Of a stretch of DNA of 12,110 nt, positions 1 through 5,568 are shown piece after piece. Origin of the DNA: Candidatus Andersenbacteria bacterium RIFCSPHIGHO2_02_FULL_45_11 (GTDB lineage: Bacteria > Patescibacteriota > Andersenbacteria > UBA10190). A program made the translations under genes and the position numbers. A model generated the notes under the pieces. That model searched no databases. It worked only from the letters and a program-made list of their open reading frames with translations, and was not told the origin of the DNA. Positions within the stretch are counted from its first letter, which is position 1; the number at the start of each line of letters is the position of its first letter. The DNA lies in contig MHHP01000003.1 in NCBI GenBank assembly GCA_001817055.1, positions 1-12,110 of the forward strand, in the 5' to 3' direction.

Positions 1-1
1 A

Positions 2-886
2 ATTAAAATGTATACCGATAACCCAATGCGTCATATTCACCATTTGTGGCAGCAGGCAATGTTTGGAGATCATCCATTGGGCCGACGCGTAGATGGCAAG
101 CATGAAGTTGTAGGTGCGTTGAAGCGCAAAGATTTTCTTGCATATGTAAAATCTCACTACCATACCGGAAATGCGATTGTGGTGGTTGCGGGTAATGTTG
201 ATGTAAAGAATACGCAAAAAATGATCGGCAAGCTTTTTACACCCCTTGTACAAGGTGCGGAAACCGTGCCTAAAGCAGCTCCACGAAAAACTCCTGCAGA
301 AAAGTTTGTGCATGAATATCGAAAATCTCTCGATCAAACGCACATGATGGTAGGTGTGCCAGGAGTTTCTTCTACTGACCCTCGCAGGTATGCTGCAGGC
401 CTTCTAGCTGCAATTTTGGGCGGCGGGATGAGTAGCCGTTTATTTTTGAGTGTTCGAGAACGCAACGGTTTGGCGTATATGGTAAAGACGTATTCTGAAA
501 CATATACGGACACTGGTAGCTTTGTAACACAGACGGGTGTACGAACCGATAAAGCAGAACAGGCTCTCTCGTTAATTTTGCAAGAATACGATAGGGTTAT
601 GGACGAGTTGGTATCTGAAGAAGAATTACAAAAAGTAAAGCAGATGGCTCGTGGCGGGTTGGTATTGGATCTGGAAGAAACGAACAACTTGGCATTGTTT
701 GCGAGCGTGCAAGAGCTTACTGAACATGAGATTATGACCCCGGAAGAGATTATGAAGCATATTGACGCAGTAACTCCTCAAGACATTCAGAATGTTGCGC
801 GCGAGCTACTGCAAAAAAACAAACGTGCCGTTGCACTGCTTGGGCCTCAAAAATCCTCAAAGGCGTTTGAAAAATTGCTCAAATAA
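2..886 (+). CDS. M16-family zinc metallopeptidase, C-terminal part (5' end outside window)
   Basis: This is the 3' portion of an insulinase/pitrilysin-type (M16) peptidase gene. The reading frame is open to the window edge. Its first codons read I-K-M-Y-T-D-N-P-M-R, matching the family segment usually written E-I-x-M-Y-x-D-x-P, so the ATG at 8 is probably internal rather than the start. The next segment (H-x-L-W then GDHPLGRRVDG) is the usual end of the catalytic N-terminal domain. From about residue 100 the non-catalytic M16 C-terminal domain follows, with the R-x-R-N-G-L-A-Y box at 470-480 and the stretch D-T-G-S-F-V-T-Q-T-G. The zinc-binding HxxEH motif should lie upstream and cannot be checked, so activity is inferred. 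The family degrades peptides and, in some members, processes exported proteins. It ends in TAA; a palindromic repeat separates it from the next gene. Confidence 0.9.
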   Translation: MKMYTDNPMRHIHHLWQQAMFGDHPLGRRVDGKHEVVGALKRKDFLAYVKSHYHTGNAIVVVAGNVDVKNTQKMIGKLFTPLVQGAETVPKAAPRKTPAEKFVHEYRKSLDQTHMMVGVPGVSSTDPRRYAAGLLAAILGGGMSSRLFLSVRERNGLAYMVKTYSETYTDTGSFVTQTGVRTDKAEQALSLILQEYDRVMDELVSEEELQKVKQMARGGLVLDLEETNNLALFASVQELTEHEIMTPEEIMKHIDAVTPQDIQNVARELLQKNKRAVALLGPQKSSKAFEKLLK

Positions 887-905
887 GAGTAATCTAGCGC
901 TAACG

Positions 906-966
906 ACCCCCACGCCCGCTATCGCGAGGCTCTCCCCCTCATATGAGGGGGAGAAAGAGAGGGGGT
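906..966. repeat. Nested palindromic repeat (REP-like hairpin), copy 1
   Basis: A perfect 24-bp palindrome lies at 931-954, with the half-site TCTCCCCCTCAT followed by its exact complement. Outer arms ACCCCC at 906-911 and GGGGGT at 961-966 can pair around it, so the whole stretch could fold into a long interrupted hairpin. Read on the minus strand, 967 down to about 937 closely matches the plus-strand sequence at 12083-12110, which makes this a dispersed element present in both orientations. It lies between the M16 stop and the next start. There is no T-tract after either arm, so it is not a classic intrinsic terminator, although it might stabilise or attenuate the mRNA. Confidence 0.85.
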
Positions 967-978
967 AGAAAAGCTACT

Positions 979-2019
979 ATGGATAAAGTGCAAAACACCA
1001 ATATTACATCCTCCACGATTTTGCGTGTGATTCTTATGCTTTTGGCATGTTGGGTGCTGTATATTATTCGCGACGTACTCCTTATGATTGTGGCCGCAAT
1101 GGTCATTGCCTTTGCAATGTCGCCACTTGTAAAGCGTTTGCAGGGGTACCGTGTGCCGCGGGGTGTTTCTGTTGTAATTGTGTATGCTGCATTAATTGCG
1201 CTGCTTTCTGGGGCCGTTACGGTAATCATTCCTGCAGTTGCACAGCAAACAGCAGAGCTTGCGTCCCAAGCTCCTGACTTGTTGACGAGCTTGCAAAATA
1301 CTATTGGTACTATCCCCGGAGTTTCCGCAGAGCAAGTAGCGACACAATTACAGGATTTATTGGGGAAGGTTGGAAATAATTTATCGAATTATGGGGGCAT
1401 AGTATTTCAACAAACTCGGTCAGTATTTTCTGGCTTTTTGTCCGTAATATTCGTATTCGTAATTGCGTTTTATTTAGTTATCGAACAATCCGCTCTAAAA
1501 AAAATGTTCCGCTATGTAGTCCCTCGCCAGCATATGGCATATGTGGAGCTTATTATTGACCGAATAGAATATAAGCTGGGGCGGTGGGTGCTGGGGCAAT
1601 TGTTTTTGGGCGTAGTTGTCGGATTGGGGGTAGGGATTGTTCTCTGGCTGCTTGGTGTGAAATATGCACTTGCGCTAGGGCTGGTTGCCGGTATTTTGGA
1701 GGTACTTCCTGTTATTGGTCCGCTTGTATCTGGGGTACTTGGTACGCTTATTGCATTGTCTCAATCATTCTTCCTTGGTATTGCTGCACTCATTATGTAT
1801 GTTGTTATCCAGCAGCTTGAAAATCAGATATTGGTACCTAATATTATGAAGAAGGCTACAGGCTTAAATCCGCTCGTAGTCCTCATTGCTGTACTGCTTG
1901 GCGGCAGACTTGCCGGATTTGTGGGCGTGATTTTATCTGTTCCAATTACTACAATTGTAAGCATTATTCTTGCTGATTTCTTCTCTACCGCATCTGCGGA
2001 TGATGAATTGGCAGGGTAG
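979..2019 (+). CDS. AI-2E/PerM-family membrane transporter
   Basis: A 346-residue integral membrane protein of the AI-2E (PerM/TqsA/YdiK) family. Family members are exporters or permeases for varied small molecules or ions; the substrate here cannot be told. Hydrophobic segments occur at about residues 14-30, 32-48, 63-87, 150-170, 205-228, 230-258, 262-280 and 298-333. The first four are separated from the rest by a soluble section (about 88-148). The diagnostic C-terminal signature is clear: L-E-N-Q-I-L-V-P-N-I-M near 280-290, then G-L-N-P-L, L-L-G-G-R-L-A-G and a V-P near 321. I chose the ATG at 979. The in-frame ATG at 943 lies inside the palindrome and would add 12 residues of Arg/Gly-rich sequence encoded by it. 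No convincing SD precedes 979; a TAGAAA hexamer begins 12 nt before it. Confidence 0.92.
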   Translation: MDKVQNTNITSSTILRVILMLLACWVLYIIRDVLLMIVAAMVIAFAMSPLVKRLQGYRVPRGVSVVIVYAALIALLSGAVTVIIPAVAQQTAELASQAPDLLTSLQNTIGTIPGVSAEQVATQLQDLLGKVGNNLSNYGGIVFQQTRSVFSGFLSVIFVFVIAFYLVIEQSALKKMFRYVVPRQHMAYVELIIDRIEYKLGRWVLGQLFLGVVVGLGVGIVLWLLGVKYALALGLVAGILEVLPVIGPLVSGVLGTLIALSQSFFLGIAALIMYVVIQQLENQILVPNIMKKATGLNPLVVLIAVLLGGRLAGFVGVILSVPITTIVSIILADFFSTASADDELAG

Positions 2020-2033
2020 TATAATTTTATAAT
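2020..2033 (+). promoter_or_regulatory. Tandem TATAAT -10-like boxes upstream of ppa
   Basis: Two exact TATAAT hexamers occur at 2020-2025 and 2028-2033, in the 26-bp gap before ppa. No good -35 sits at 16-18 bp; TTGGCA at 2008-2013 is too close to the second box (14 bp). If the second box is used, transcription would begin near 2040 and give a leader of only about 6 nt. There is no SD before the ATG, which fits a near-leaderless start. Confidence 0.45.
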
Positions 2034-2045
2034 TCTCACGTTACT

Positions 2046-2576
2046 ATGAATGTATGGCACGATGTTTCGTACGGCGATAAGGCGCCGGAGGAAGTAAATT
2101 TGCTTGTTGAGATTCCATCAGGATCTCAGAATAAGTATGAGATCGATAAAGAAACGGGCCTCATTAAGCTTGATCGAGTTCTATTTTCCCCATTTCATTA
2201 CCCTGGTGATTATGGCTTTATTCCTCGCACTCTAGGGCAAGATGGGGATCCGCTTGATGGGCTTGTACTGATGAAATTCCCGACATACCCGCTCACGCTC
2301 ATGACGGTACGCCCGGTTGGCGTATTGCGTATGGTGGATAACGGAGACAATGACGAAAAGATTTTGTGTGTTCCGGTAGACGATGTGCGTCACGATGGAG
2401 CAACGAAGCTTTCTGATATCCCTCAAGCTATCCAGAACGAAATCGCTCATTTTTTTGAAACCTATAAACAACTGGAAGGTAAGAAAGTTGAAATTAATGG
2501 ATGGGGAGACGTTATCGAAGCAAAGAAGATTATTCAGGAAGGTATCGCTCGGTATACGGAGAAGTTTCCTGCATGA
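2046..2576 (+). CDS. ppa: Inorganic pyrophosphatase, family I
   Basis: Soluble cytoplasmic pyrophosphatase, 176 residues, the normal size for bacterial family I enzymes. It hydrolyses pyrophosphate to two phosphates with Mg2+, which pulls forward reactions such as tRNA charging and nucleotide-sugar synthesis. The signature D-G-D-P-L-D is at residues 66-71, preceded by the conserved H-Y-P-G-D-Y-G-F-I-P. The likely substrate-binding residues E22, K30, E32 and R44 are present, as is an acidic pair at 112-113. The C-terminal helix segment around 131-150 (N-E-I-A-H-F-F-E-T-Y-K) matches the E. coli type. The start at 2046 is the only sensible one: it is the natural N-terminus and the stop of the previous gene is 26 bp upstream. 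The TGA stop overlaps the ATG of tatD, so the two are very likely co-transcribed. Confidence 0.97.
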   Translation: MNVWHDVSYGDKAPEEVNLLVEIPSGSQNKYEIDKETGLIKLDRVLFSPFHYPGDYGFIPRTLGQDGDPLDGLVLMKFPTYPLTLMTVRPVGVLRMVDNGDNDEKILCVPVDDVRHDGATKLSDIPQAIQNEIAHFFETYKQLEGKKVEINGWGDVIEAKKIIQEGIARYTEKFPA

Positions 2577-3340
2577 TCGACAGCCACGCGCACCTGAGTG
2601 CGGAGCAATTTGATTCGGACCGAACGGAAGTTATTGCACGCTCTCGAGATGCTGGTGTGAGTTGGATAGAAATTGGAACTACTCTTGAAGATAGTAGAAA
2701 GGCATTGGAATTCCCCCATGCGTCTGTGGGCGTGCATCCAAACGATATTGAAGGGCTTACAGATGCTGATTGGGATGAATTAGGTGCTCTGGCATCTCAT
2801 GAGCATTGCCATGCCATTGGGGAGGTTGGGTTGGACTTCTCAAGAGAGGGGAAGCTTGAAGATCAAGAAGCGGTTCTTAAGCGTTTTATTGCTTTAGCGC
2901 AACAGAAAAATCTCCCGATGATTTTTCATGTACGCAGCGCGGCCACCGGTGTTGAGGAGGCGGACGCACATCAGGAACTCATTCGAATATTGCGAGATTA
3001 TTCTAATACTAATCGGCCTCGAGGAGTCATTCATACATTCAGCGGTTCGCTTGCACAGGCGCAAGAATATATTGCATTGGGTATGATGATCTCGTTTTCC
3101 GGTGTTATAACGTTTAAAAATGCGGGAGAGTTGCCCGAAATCGCCAAAACAATCCCGTTGGAGAATATTCTTGTTGAAACAGATTGCCCGTTTTTAACTC
3201 CAGAGCCCTTTAGGGGAAAGCGCAATGAGCCAATGTACGTGAAGTATGCGATTCAAAAAATTGCAGATTTGCGAGGAGTATCTTTTAGGGAAATAGAACA
3301 AGCAACTGAACATGCCGCCAAGAGATTATTTGGAATTTGA
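2573..3340 (+). CDS. tatD: TatD-family metal-dependent hydrolase/DNase
   Basis: A 255-residue TIM-barrel hydrolase of the TatD family; characterised members are Mg2+-dependent DNases (3'-5' exonuclease activity) linked to DNA repair or degradation. The metal ligands are all visible: H5 and H7 in D-S-H-A-H-L, E84 in G-E-V-G-L-D-F, H119 in F-H-V-R, H154 in H-T-F-S-G, and D204 in E-T-D-C-P-F-L-T-P-E. The C-terminal helix ends A-K-R-L-F-G-I, as usual for the family. The ATG at 2573 gives the standard M-I-D-S-H-A-H start and overlaps the ppa stop (ATGA), indicating translational coupling. A GGAG at 2558-2561 is 11 nt upstream, rather far for an SD. The upstream in-frame ATG at 2501 lies deep inside ppa and is rejected. 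Gene identity is confident; whether the substrate is DNA is inferred. Confidence 0.94.
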   Translation: MIDSHAHLSAEQFDSDRTEVIARSRDAGVSWIEIGTTLEDSRKALEFPHASVGVHPNDIEGLTDADWDELGALASHEHCHAIGEVGLDFSREGKLEDQEAVLKRFIALAQQKNLPMIFHVRSAATGVEEADAHQELIRILRDYSNTNRPRGVIHTFSGSLAQAQEYIALGMMISFSGVITFKNAGELPEIAKTIPLENILVETDCPFLTPEPFRGKRNEPMYVKYAIQKIADLRGVSFREIEQATEHAAKRLFGI

Positions 3341-3370
3341 CGGGGTTTGAAAAAAGAGTATTCTTGATTT

Positions 3371-3388
3371 TGTCAGGAATCACTGACA
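3371..3388. promoter_or_regulatory. Inverted repeat TGTCA-N8-TGACA, candidate operator or promoter element
   Basis: Perfect 5-bp arms (TGTCA at 3371-3375, TGACA at 3384-3388) are separated by 8 bp, about one helical turn and a half centre to centre. The right arm is part of CTGACA at 3383-3388, which with TATTTT at 3406-3411 (17-bp spacer) makes a plausible sigma-70 promoter for the small frames that follow. A dimeric regulator could therefore bind over the -35. With one copy and short arms, this is only suggestive. Confidence 0.35.
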
Positions 3389-3416
3389 TTATAGGTGTTC
3401 ATTTTTATTTTGGGAG

Positions 3417-3440
3417 GATCGGAGTAGTGTGCTCCGTATC
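3417..3440 (+). other. Small hairpin in the leader of the first small ORF
   Basis: GAT-CGGAG at 3417-3424 can pair with CTCCG and ATC at 3432-3440, with one bulged T and a 7-nt loop. It covers a GGAG and a GTG (3429) that would otherwise offer an upstream in-frame start, so it would disfavour that start relative to the ATG at 3474. Structure by eye only. Confidence 0.35.
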
Positions 3441-3473
3441 AATACTGTGTGGTTTTTTCGAAGGATTGAAGTT

Positions 3474-3644
3474 ATGAAAAGGTCTGAAGAGGAGATGGTT
3501 CTTGCTGTGAATGCTGTAAGGGCGCTTACGCAAAGACGTCGACTGCAGCGCAAGCTTTCCCAGCGGTTCCTCGTCCAATCGATTGTGCTGATGGGAATTA
3601 CCCCGCCTCGTAATTCTCGCATTCTTGCGCACATTCCGCATTAG
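3474..3644 (+). CDS. Hypothetical basic small protein (56 residues), strong SD
   Basis: I do not recognise this protein. The ATG at 3474 has an AAGGA at 3461-3465 with 8-nt spacing, a much better SD than any large gene here has. The product is Lys/Arg-rich in its middle (A-L-T-Q-R-R-R-L-Q-R-K-L-S-Q-R-F), begins M-K-R-S-E-E-E-M, and ends with a short hydrophobic patch and I-L-A-H-I-P-H. An amphipathic basic helix at about residues 15-38 is plausible, suggesting nucleic-acid, ribosome or membrane contact, but this is inference. An in-frame GTG at 3429 would add 15 residues; its spacing to GGAG is poor and it sits in a hairpin. It forms a pair with the next small ORF, separated by a hairpin and closed by a terminator. 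It could be non-coding leader sequence instead. Confidence 0.45.
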   Translation: MKRSEEEMVLAVNAVRALTQRRRLQRKLSQRFLVQSIVLMGITPPRNSRILAHIPH

Positions 3645-3656
3645 TTCGAAGAGGGT

Positions 3657-3681
3657 TCAATCAGGGGGAGTTCCCTGTTGA
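3657..3681 (+). other. Hairpin between the two small ORFs
   Basis: TCAA at 3657-3660 and CAGGG at 3662-3666 pair with CCCTG at 3673-3677 and TTGA at 3678-3681. This gives a nine-pair stem with one bulged T and a 6-nt loop. No T-tract follows, so it is not a terminator. It lies 17 nt before the AAGGAG SD of the second small ORF and may tune its translation or protect the message. Confidence 0.45.
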
Positions 3682-3711
3682 TCAAGGAAGTGTTTCTCAA
3701 GGAGTTCTGTT

Positions 3712-3888
3712 ATGAATGCTGCATTGTCTCGGCCGCCGGAATCAACGAATCCACATGCGAGTAAGCAAGCTCCGCAGGTGAACGATTCGCCGTCACGGTC
3801 TCGACTGCCTTCGCCGCTCAAACAGTTTTCTCAAGCGGGTGGTCATACAAAGCCGCCCGTCCAGTCAACTGGTGGAGGATACGGCTAA
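3712..3888 (+). CDS. Hypothetical Pro/Ser/Gln-rich small protein (58 residues), strong SD
   Basis: Not recognised. The ATG at 3712 follows a perfect AAGGAG (3699-3704) with 7-nt spacing, the best SD on the plus strand of the window. The 58-residue product begins M-N-A-A-L-S-R-P-P-E, is rich in Pro, Ser, Gln, Gly and Asn with few hydrophobic residues, and ends S-T-G-G-G-Y-G before TAA. It looks intrinsically disordered, with no signal peptide or membrane segment. The codon third positions are visibly more GC-rich (many CCG, TCG, GCG) than in the flanking housekeeping genes. The intrinsic terminator begins 38 nt after the stop, which supports a transcript ending here. Function unknown; a chance ORF cannot be excluded, although SD plus terminator argue for translation. 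Confidence 0.5.
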   Translation: MNAALSRPPESTNPHASKQAPQVNDSPSRSRLPSPLKQFSQAGGHTKPPVQSTGGGYG

Positions 3889-3926
3889 TCCAACCCCACC
3901 CTCAAATCCCACCGTACTACAACAGC

Positions 3927-3958
3927 AAAGACCAAACATGGATGTTTCGGTCTTTTTT
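3927..3958 (+). terminator. Intrinsic terminator of the small-ORF unit, just before rarA
   Basis: AAAGACC (3927-3933) pairs with GGTCTTT (3949-3955), and inside it AAACA pairs with TGTTT around a TGGA loop. That gives about 12 pairs with one bulged C, directly followed by a T-run to 3958. It closes the small-ORF transcript and isolates rarA, whose own -10 lies 18 bp downstream. Confidence 0.85.
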
Positions 3959-3975
3959 CTTGGCTTTTTTGCAGG

Positions 3976-3981
3976 TATACT
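3976..3981 (+). promoter_or_regulatory. -10 box of rarA, leaderless spacing
   Basis: TATACT starts 13 nt before the rarA ATG, which places the transcription start at or one base before the start codon. No good -35 is visible because that region is the T-run of the preceding terminator. No SD exists between the box and the ATG. Confidence 0.6.
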
Positions 3982-3988
3982 GAACATA

Positions 3989-5215
3989 ATGCGAACTCCT
4001 TTAGCTGCGGCTATGCGTCCGCGCGAACTAGATGATTTTATTGGGCATACAGGTGTGCTTGGGCAAGATACTGCACTTCGCCGCGCCATTGAACAAGGTA
4101 CTATAGGCTCCCTTATTTTATGGGGCCCTCCTGGAGTTGGAAAAACAACACTCGCAGAGATTATTGCCCATAAAAAGAACGCGGCTATTGAACGCGTGAG
4201 TGCCGTTACGGCTGGAGTGAAAGATTTAAAAGAGGTGTTAGGGCGTGCGCAAGAGTGGAGAAAGATACATCGACACACCGTATTAATCGTTGATGAAATT
4301 CATAGGTTTAGTAAAAATCAACAAGATGTATTATTGCCATCTGTAGAAGAAGGGCTTATTACGATGATTGGAGCTACTACCGAAAATCCGTACTTTGAAG
4401 TTGTGTCTGCGTTAGTTTCTCGCGCACCAGTTGTTCGCCTAGAGATTTTATCTCACGAAGATATTGCGCGCATTATTTCGCGTGTTGTAAAAGCGCAGGG
4501 TATTCGCAAGCTTTCTCAAAAAGTCATAGACCATATCGCTACTTCTTCGGGCGGGGATGCTCGGCGTGCGCTAACGATTTTGGAATATGCATTAGCTGGC
4601 AAGCTGGGGAAGAGCGTTACGCTCAAAGACGTTCAATCTGCCGTGCAGGTATCATCGGTGCAGTATGATAAGGCCGGAGATATTCATTACGATACGATTT
4701 CCGCGTACATTAAAAGCTTGAGAGGCTCTGACGCAGATGCTGCGTTATTCTATTTATTTCGTATGATAGTTGCCGGTGAAGATCCGAAATTTATTGTGCG
4801 CCGTATGTTCATATTCGCATCAGAAGATATTGGTAATGCAGATCCACATGCCCTTATGTTAGTTTCTGCTGCGGCACATGCGCTGCAGTGGGTTGGCTTA
4901 CCCGAAGCGGAATATTCGTTAGCTCATGCAACGTGCTATTTGGCTGCCGCGCCTAAGAGTAATTCCGTAACTAACGCAATGAATGCTGCAAAAGAAGATG
5001 TTCGTTTACATGGAAACGATGCTCCGCCAAAACATATCGTAAAGAAAAGTGATGATTACATATATCCGCATGAATATTCGGGTCATGTTGTAGCTCAGCA
5101 ATACCGGCCATCATCTATTCAAAAAAATACCTATTATGAGCCAGGAGATGAGGGATTTGAGAAAGAAGTAAAACGAAGAGTGGAAGCGGCAAGAAAAATA
5201 ATATACGGAGAATGA
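3989..5215 (+). CDS. rarA: Replication-associated recombination AAA+ ATPase RarA/MgsA
   Basis: A 408-residue clamp-loader-like AAA+ ATPase that acts at stalled forks and DNA ends; E. coli RarA and yeast Mgs1/human WRNIP1 are homologues. Walker A G-P-P-G-V-G-K-T-T is at 46-54 and Walker B V-L-I-V-D-E-I-H at 98-105. Sensor 1 G-A-T-T-E-N-P is at 128-134, a likely arginine finger is R145 in S-R-A-P, and sensor 2 is G-G-D-A-R-R at 188-193. The C-terminal tetramerisation part carries S-E-D-I-G-N-A-D-P and the typical ending H-V-V-A-Q-Q-Y-R-P near 366. The ATG at 3989 gives the family N-terminus (P-L-A-x-x-M-R-P-R-x-L-D-D-F-I-G). The frame is open back to 3839, but that part overlaps the small ORF and terminator and is rejected. 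Length is normal, and it appears to be transcribed alone. Confidence 0.95.
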   Translation: MRTPLAAAMRPRELDDFIGHTGVLGQDTALRRAIEQGTIGSLILWGPPGVGKTTLAEIIAHKKNAAIERVSAVTAGVKDLKEVLGRAQEWRKIHRHTVLIVDEIHRFSKNQQDVLLPSVEEGLITMIGATTENPYFEVVSALVSRAPVVRLEILSHEDIARIISRVVKAQGIRKLSQKVIDHIATSSGGDARRALTILEYALAGKLGKSVTLKDVQSAVQVSSVQYDKAGDIHYDTISAYIKSLRGSDADAALFYLFRMIVAGEDPKFIVRRMFIFASEDIGNADPHALMLVSAAAHALQWVGLPEAEYSLAHATCYLAAAPKSNSVTNAMNAAKEDVRLHGNDAPPKHIVKKSDDYIYPHEYSGHVVAQQYRPSSIQKNTYYEPGDEGFEKEVKRRVEAARKIIYGE

Positions 5216-5239
5216 AAAACCCGCAGGGTGTGCGGGGTT
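5216..5239 (-). terminator. Intrinsic terminator oriented for the minus strand
   Basis: CCCGCA (5220-5225) pairs with TGCGGG (5231-5236) around GGGTG, and flanking AA/TT pairs extend it. The A-run at 5216-5220 becomes TTTTT just after the stem on the minus strand, whereas the plus-strand side has only GTTGTTGGCTTT. The main direction is therefore minus, ending the small minus-strand unit. It may also stop rarA transcription less efficiently, since it begins right after the rarA TGA. Confidence 0.7.
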
Positions 5240-5263
5240 GTTGGCTTTGGGGTGGCGCTGAAG

Positions 5264-5368
5264 TTACTTTTTTCCAGTTGGAACTTCTATCCAGATGCTC
5301 TCAAAGACATACGAGCGTCGTTTGTGACGAGGATCCCTTTCTTGATGGTAGGCCTTGCGCCTCCCCAT
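5264..5368 (-). CDS. Hypothetical very small basic protein (34 residues), minus strand
   Basis: Not recognised. On the minus strand an ATG at 5368 has a perfect AAGGAG (5375-5380) with 6-nt spacing. The 34-residue product begins M-G-R-R-K-A-Y-H, has a very basic first half (R-H-K-R-R-S-Y), then a more hydrophobic stretch V-F-E-S-I-W-I-E-V-P, and ends T-G-K-K before TAA. The minus-strand terminator lies 25 nt past the stop, which supports a real transcript. It is the only region of the window where the minus strand looks coding. It overlaps another SD-led frame (5287-5424) in a different phase; either or both may be translated. The basic composition would suit RNA or ribosome binding, which is inference only. 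Confidence 0.45.
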   Translation of the reverse strand: MGRRKAYHQERDPRHKRRSYVFESIWIEVPTGKK

Positions 5369-5424
5369 ACCCGTCTCCTTACAAGGCGGTATCCTTCTCT
5401 TTGGGGTAATTGCAATCTGTCCAT
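5287..5424 (-). CDS. Hypothetical small basic protein (45 residues), minus strand, overlapping
   Basis: Not recognised. The ATG at 5424 (minus strand) is preceded by AAGGA (5432-5436) with 7-nt spacing. The 45-residue product begins M-D-R-L-Q-L-P-Q-R-E, is Arg-rich (L-V-R-R-R-V-W-G-G-A-R), and ends M-S-L-R-A-S-G at TAG. Its 3' half overlaps the 34-residue frame in another phase, and the SD and start of the shorter frame lie inside it. Possible readings are a leader ORF coupled to the shorter gene, an alternative product, or a spurious frame. I rate the shorter frame slightly higher for its full AAGGAG, but cannot decide between them. Confidence 0.35.
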   Translation of the reverse strand: MDRLQLPQREGYRLVRRRVWGGARPTIKKGILVTNDARMSLRASG

Positions 5425-5488
5425 GTGACGTTCCTTCTTTTGAATGAGCAGATGAAGTGTCGTTTACTCCCTATGTATGCAATACCTG

Positions 5489-5546
5489 TGCAAAATTTGC
5501 AATGACGTGGATACTCGGGTCAAGCCCGAGTATGACAATTTTTGCA
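5489..5546. repeat. Long imperfect inverted repeat with CGGGTCAAGCCCG core, upstream of leuS
   Basis: The core has perfect 9-bp arms, ATACTCGGG (5511-5519) and CCCGAGTAT (5525-5533), around a 5-nt loop. Outside it, TGCAAAATTTGCA at 5489-5501 is itself palindromic, and its left side can also pair with ATTTTTGCA at 5538-5546, giving an imperfect 58-bp structure. From memory, cores of the type CGGGTCAAGCCCG flanked by ATGACA are common dispersed palindromes in many bacterial genomes; only one copy is in this window. It sits between the divergent minus-strand small ORFs and leuS, and its right edge overlaps the leuS -35. Confidence 0.7.
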
Positions 5547-5561
5547 GCATCTGTGTATACT
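5532..5561 (+). promoter_or_regulatory. Promoter of leuS, leaderless spacing
   Basis: ATGACA (5532-5537, five of six to TTGACA), an 18-bp spacer and TATACT (5556-5561, five of six to TATAAT). The -10 begins 13 nt before the chosen leuS ATG, so the start of transcription falls at or one base before it. No SD is present. The -35 shares bases with the inverted repeat core. Confidence 0.7.
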
Positions 5562-5568
5562 GCTTGAT

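Noticed and set aside
943..978. Upstream in-frame ATG at 943 for the AI-2E gene
   Set aside because: It lies inside the palindromic repeat and would add a low-complexity Arg/Gly stretch; the ATG at 979 gives a normal family N-terminus.
3348..3371. AAGA/TCTT hairpin followed by GATTTT after tatD as a terminator
   Set aside because: The stem is only four A/T-rich pairs and the T-run is short.
3537..3563. Run of cloning-type restriction sites (GACGTC, GTCGAC, CTGCAG, AAGCTT) resembling a polylinker
   Set aside because: They fall in phase within the 56-residue SD-led ORF, do not match a known polylinker order and spacing exactly, and the flanks look native. Probably coincidence, though an assembly check for vector would settle it.
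3389..3641. Minus-strand ORFs of about 80 residues opposite the first small ORF
   Set aside because: No SD before either start; they mirror the plus-strand frame and have no terminator.
3839..3988. 50-codon in-frame extension upstream of rarA
   Set aside because: It overlaps the small ORF and the intrinsic terminator and lies upstream of the -10; homology starts at 3989.
5212..5428. Plus-strand ORFs of about 65 residues after rarA
   Set aside because: No SD, and they run through the hairpin and opposite the SD-led minus-strand frames; composition is not protein-like.
5542..5568. ATG at 5542 as the leuS start
   Set aside because: It precedes the TATACT box and would not be on the predicted transcript; the family N-terminus begins at 5569.
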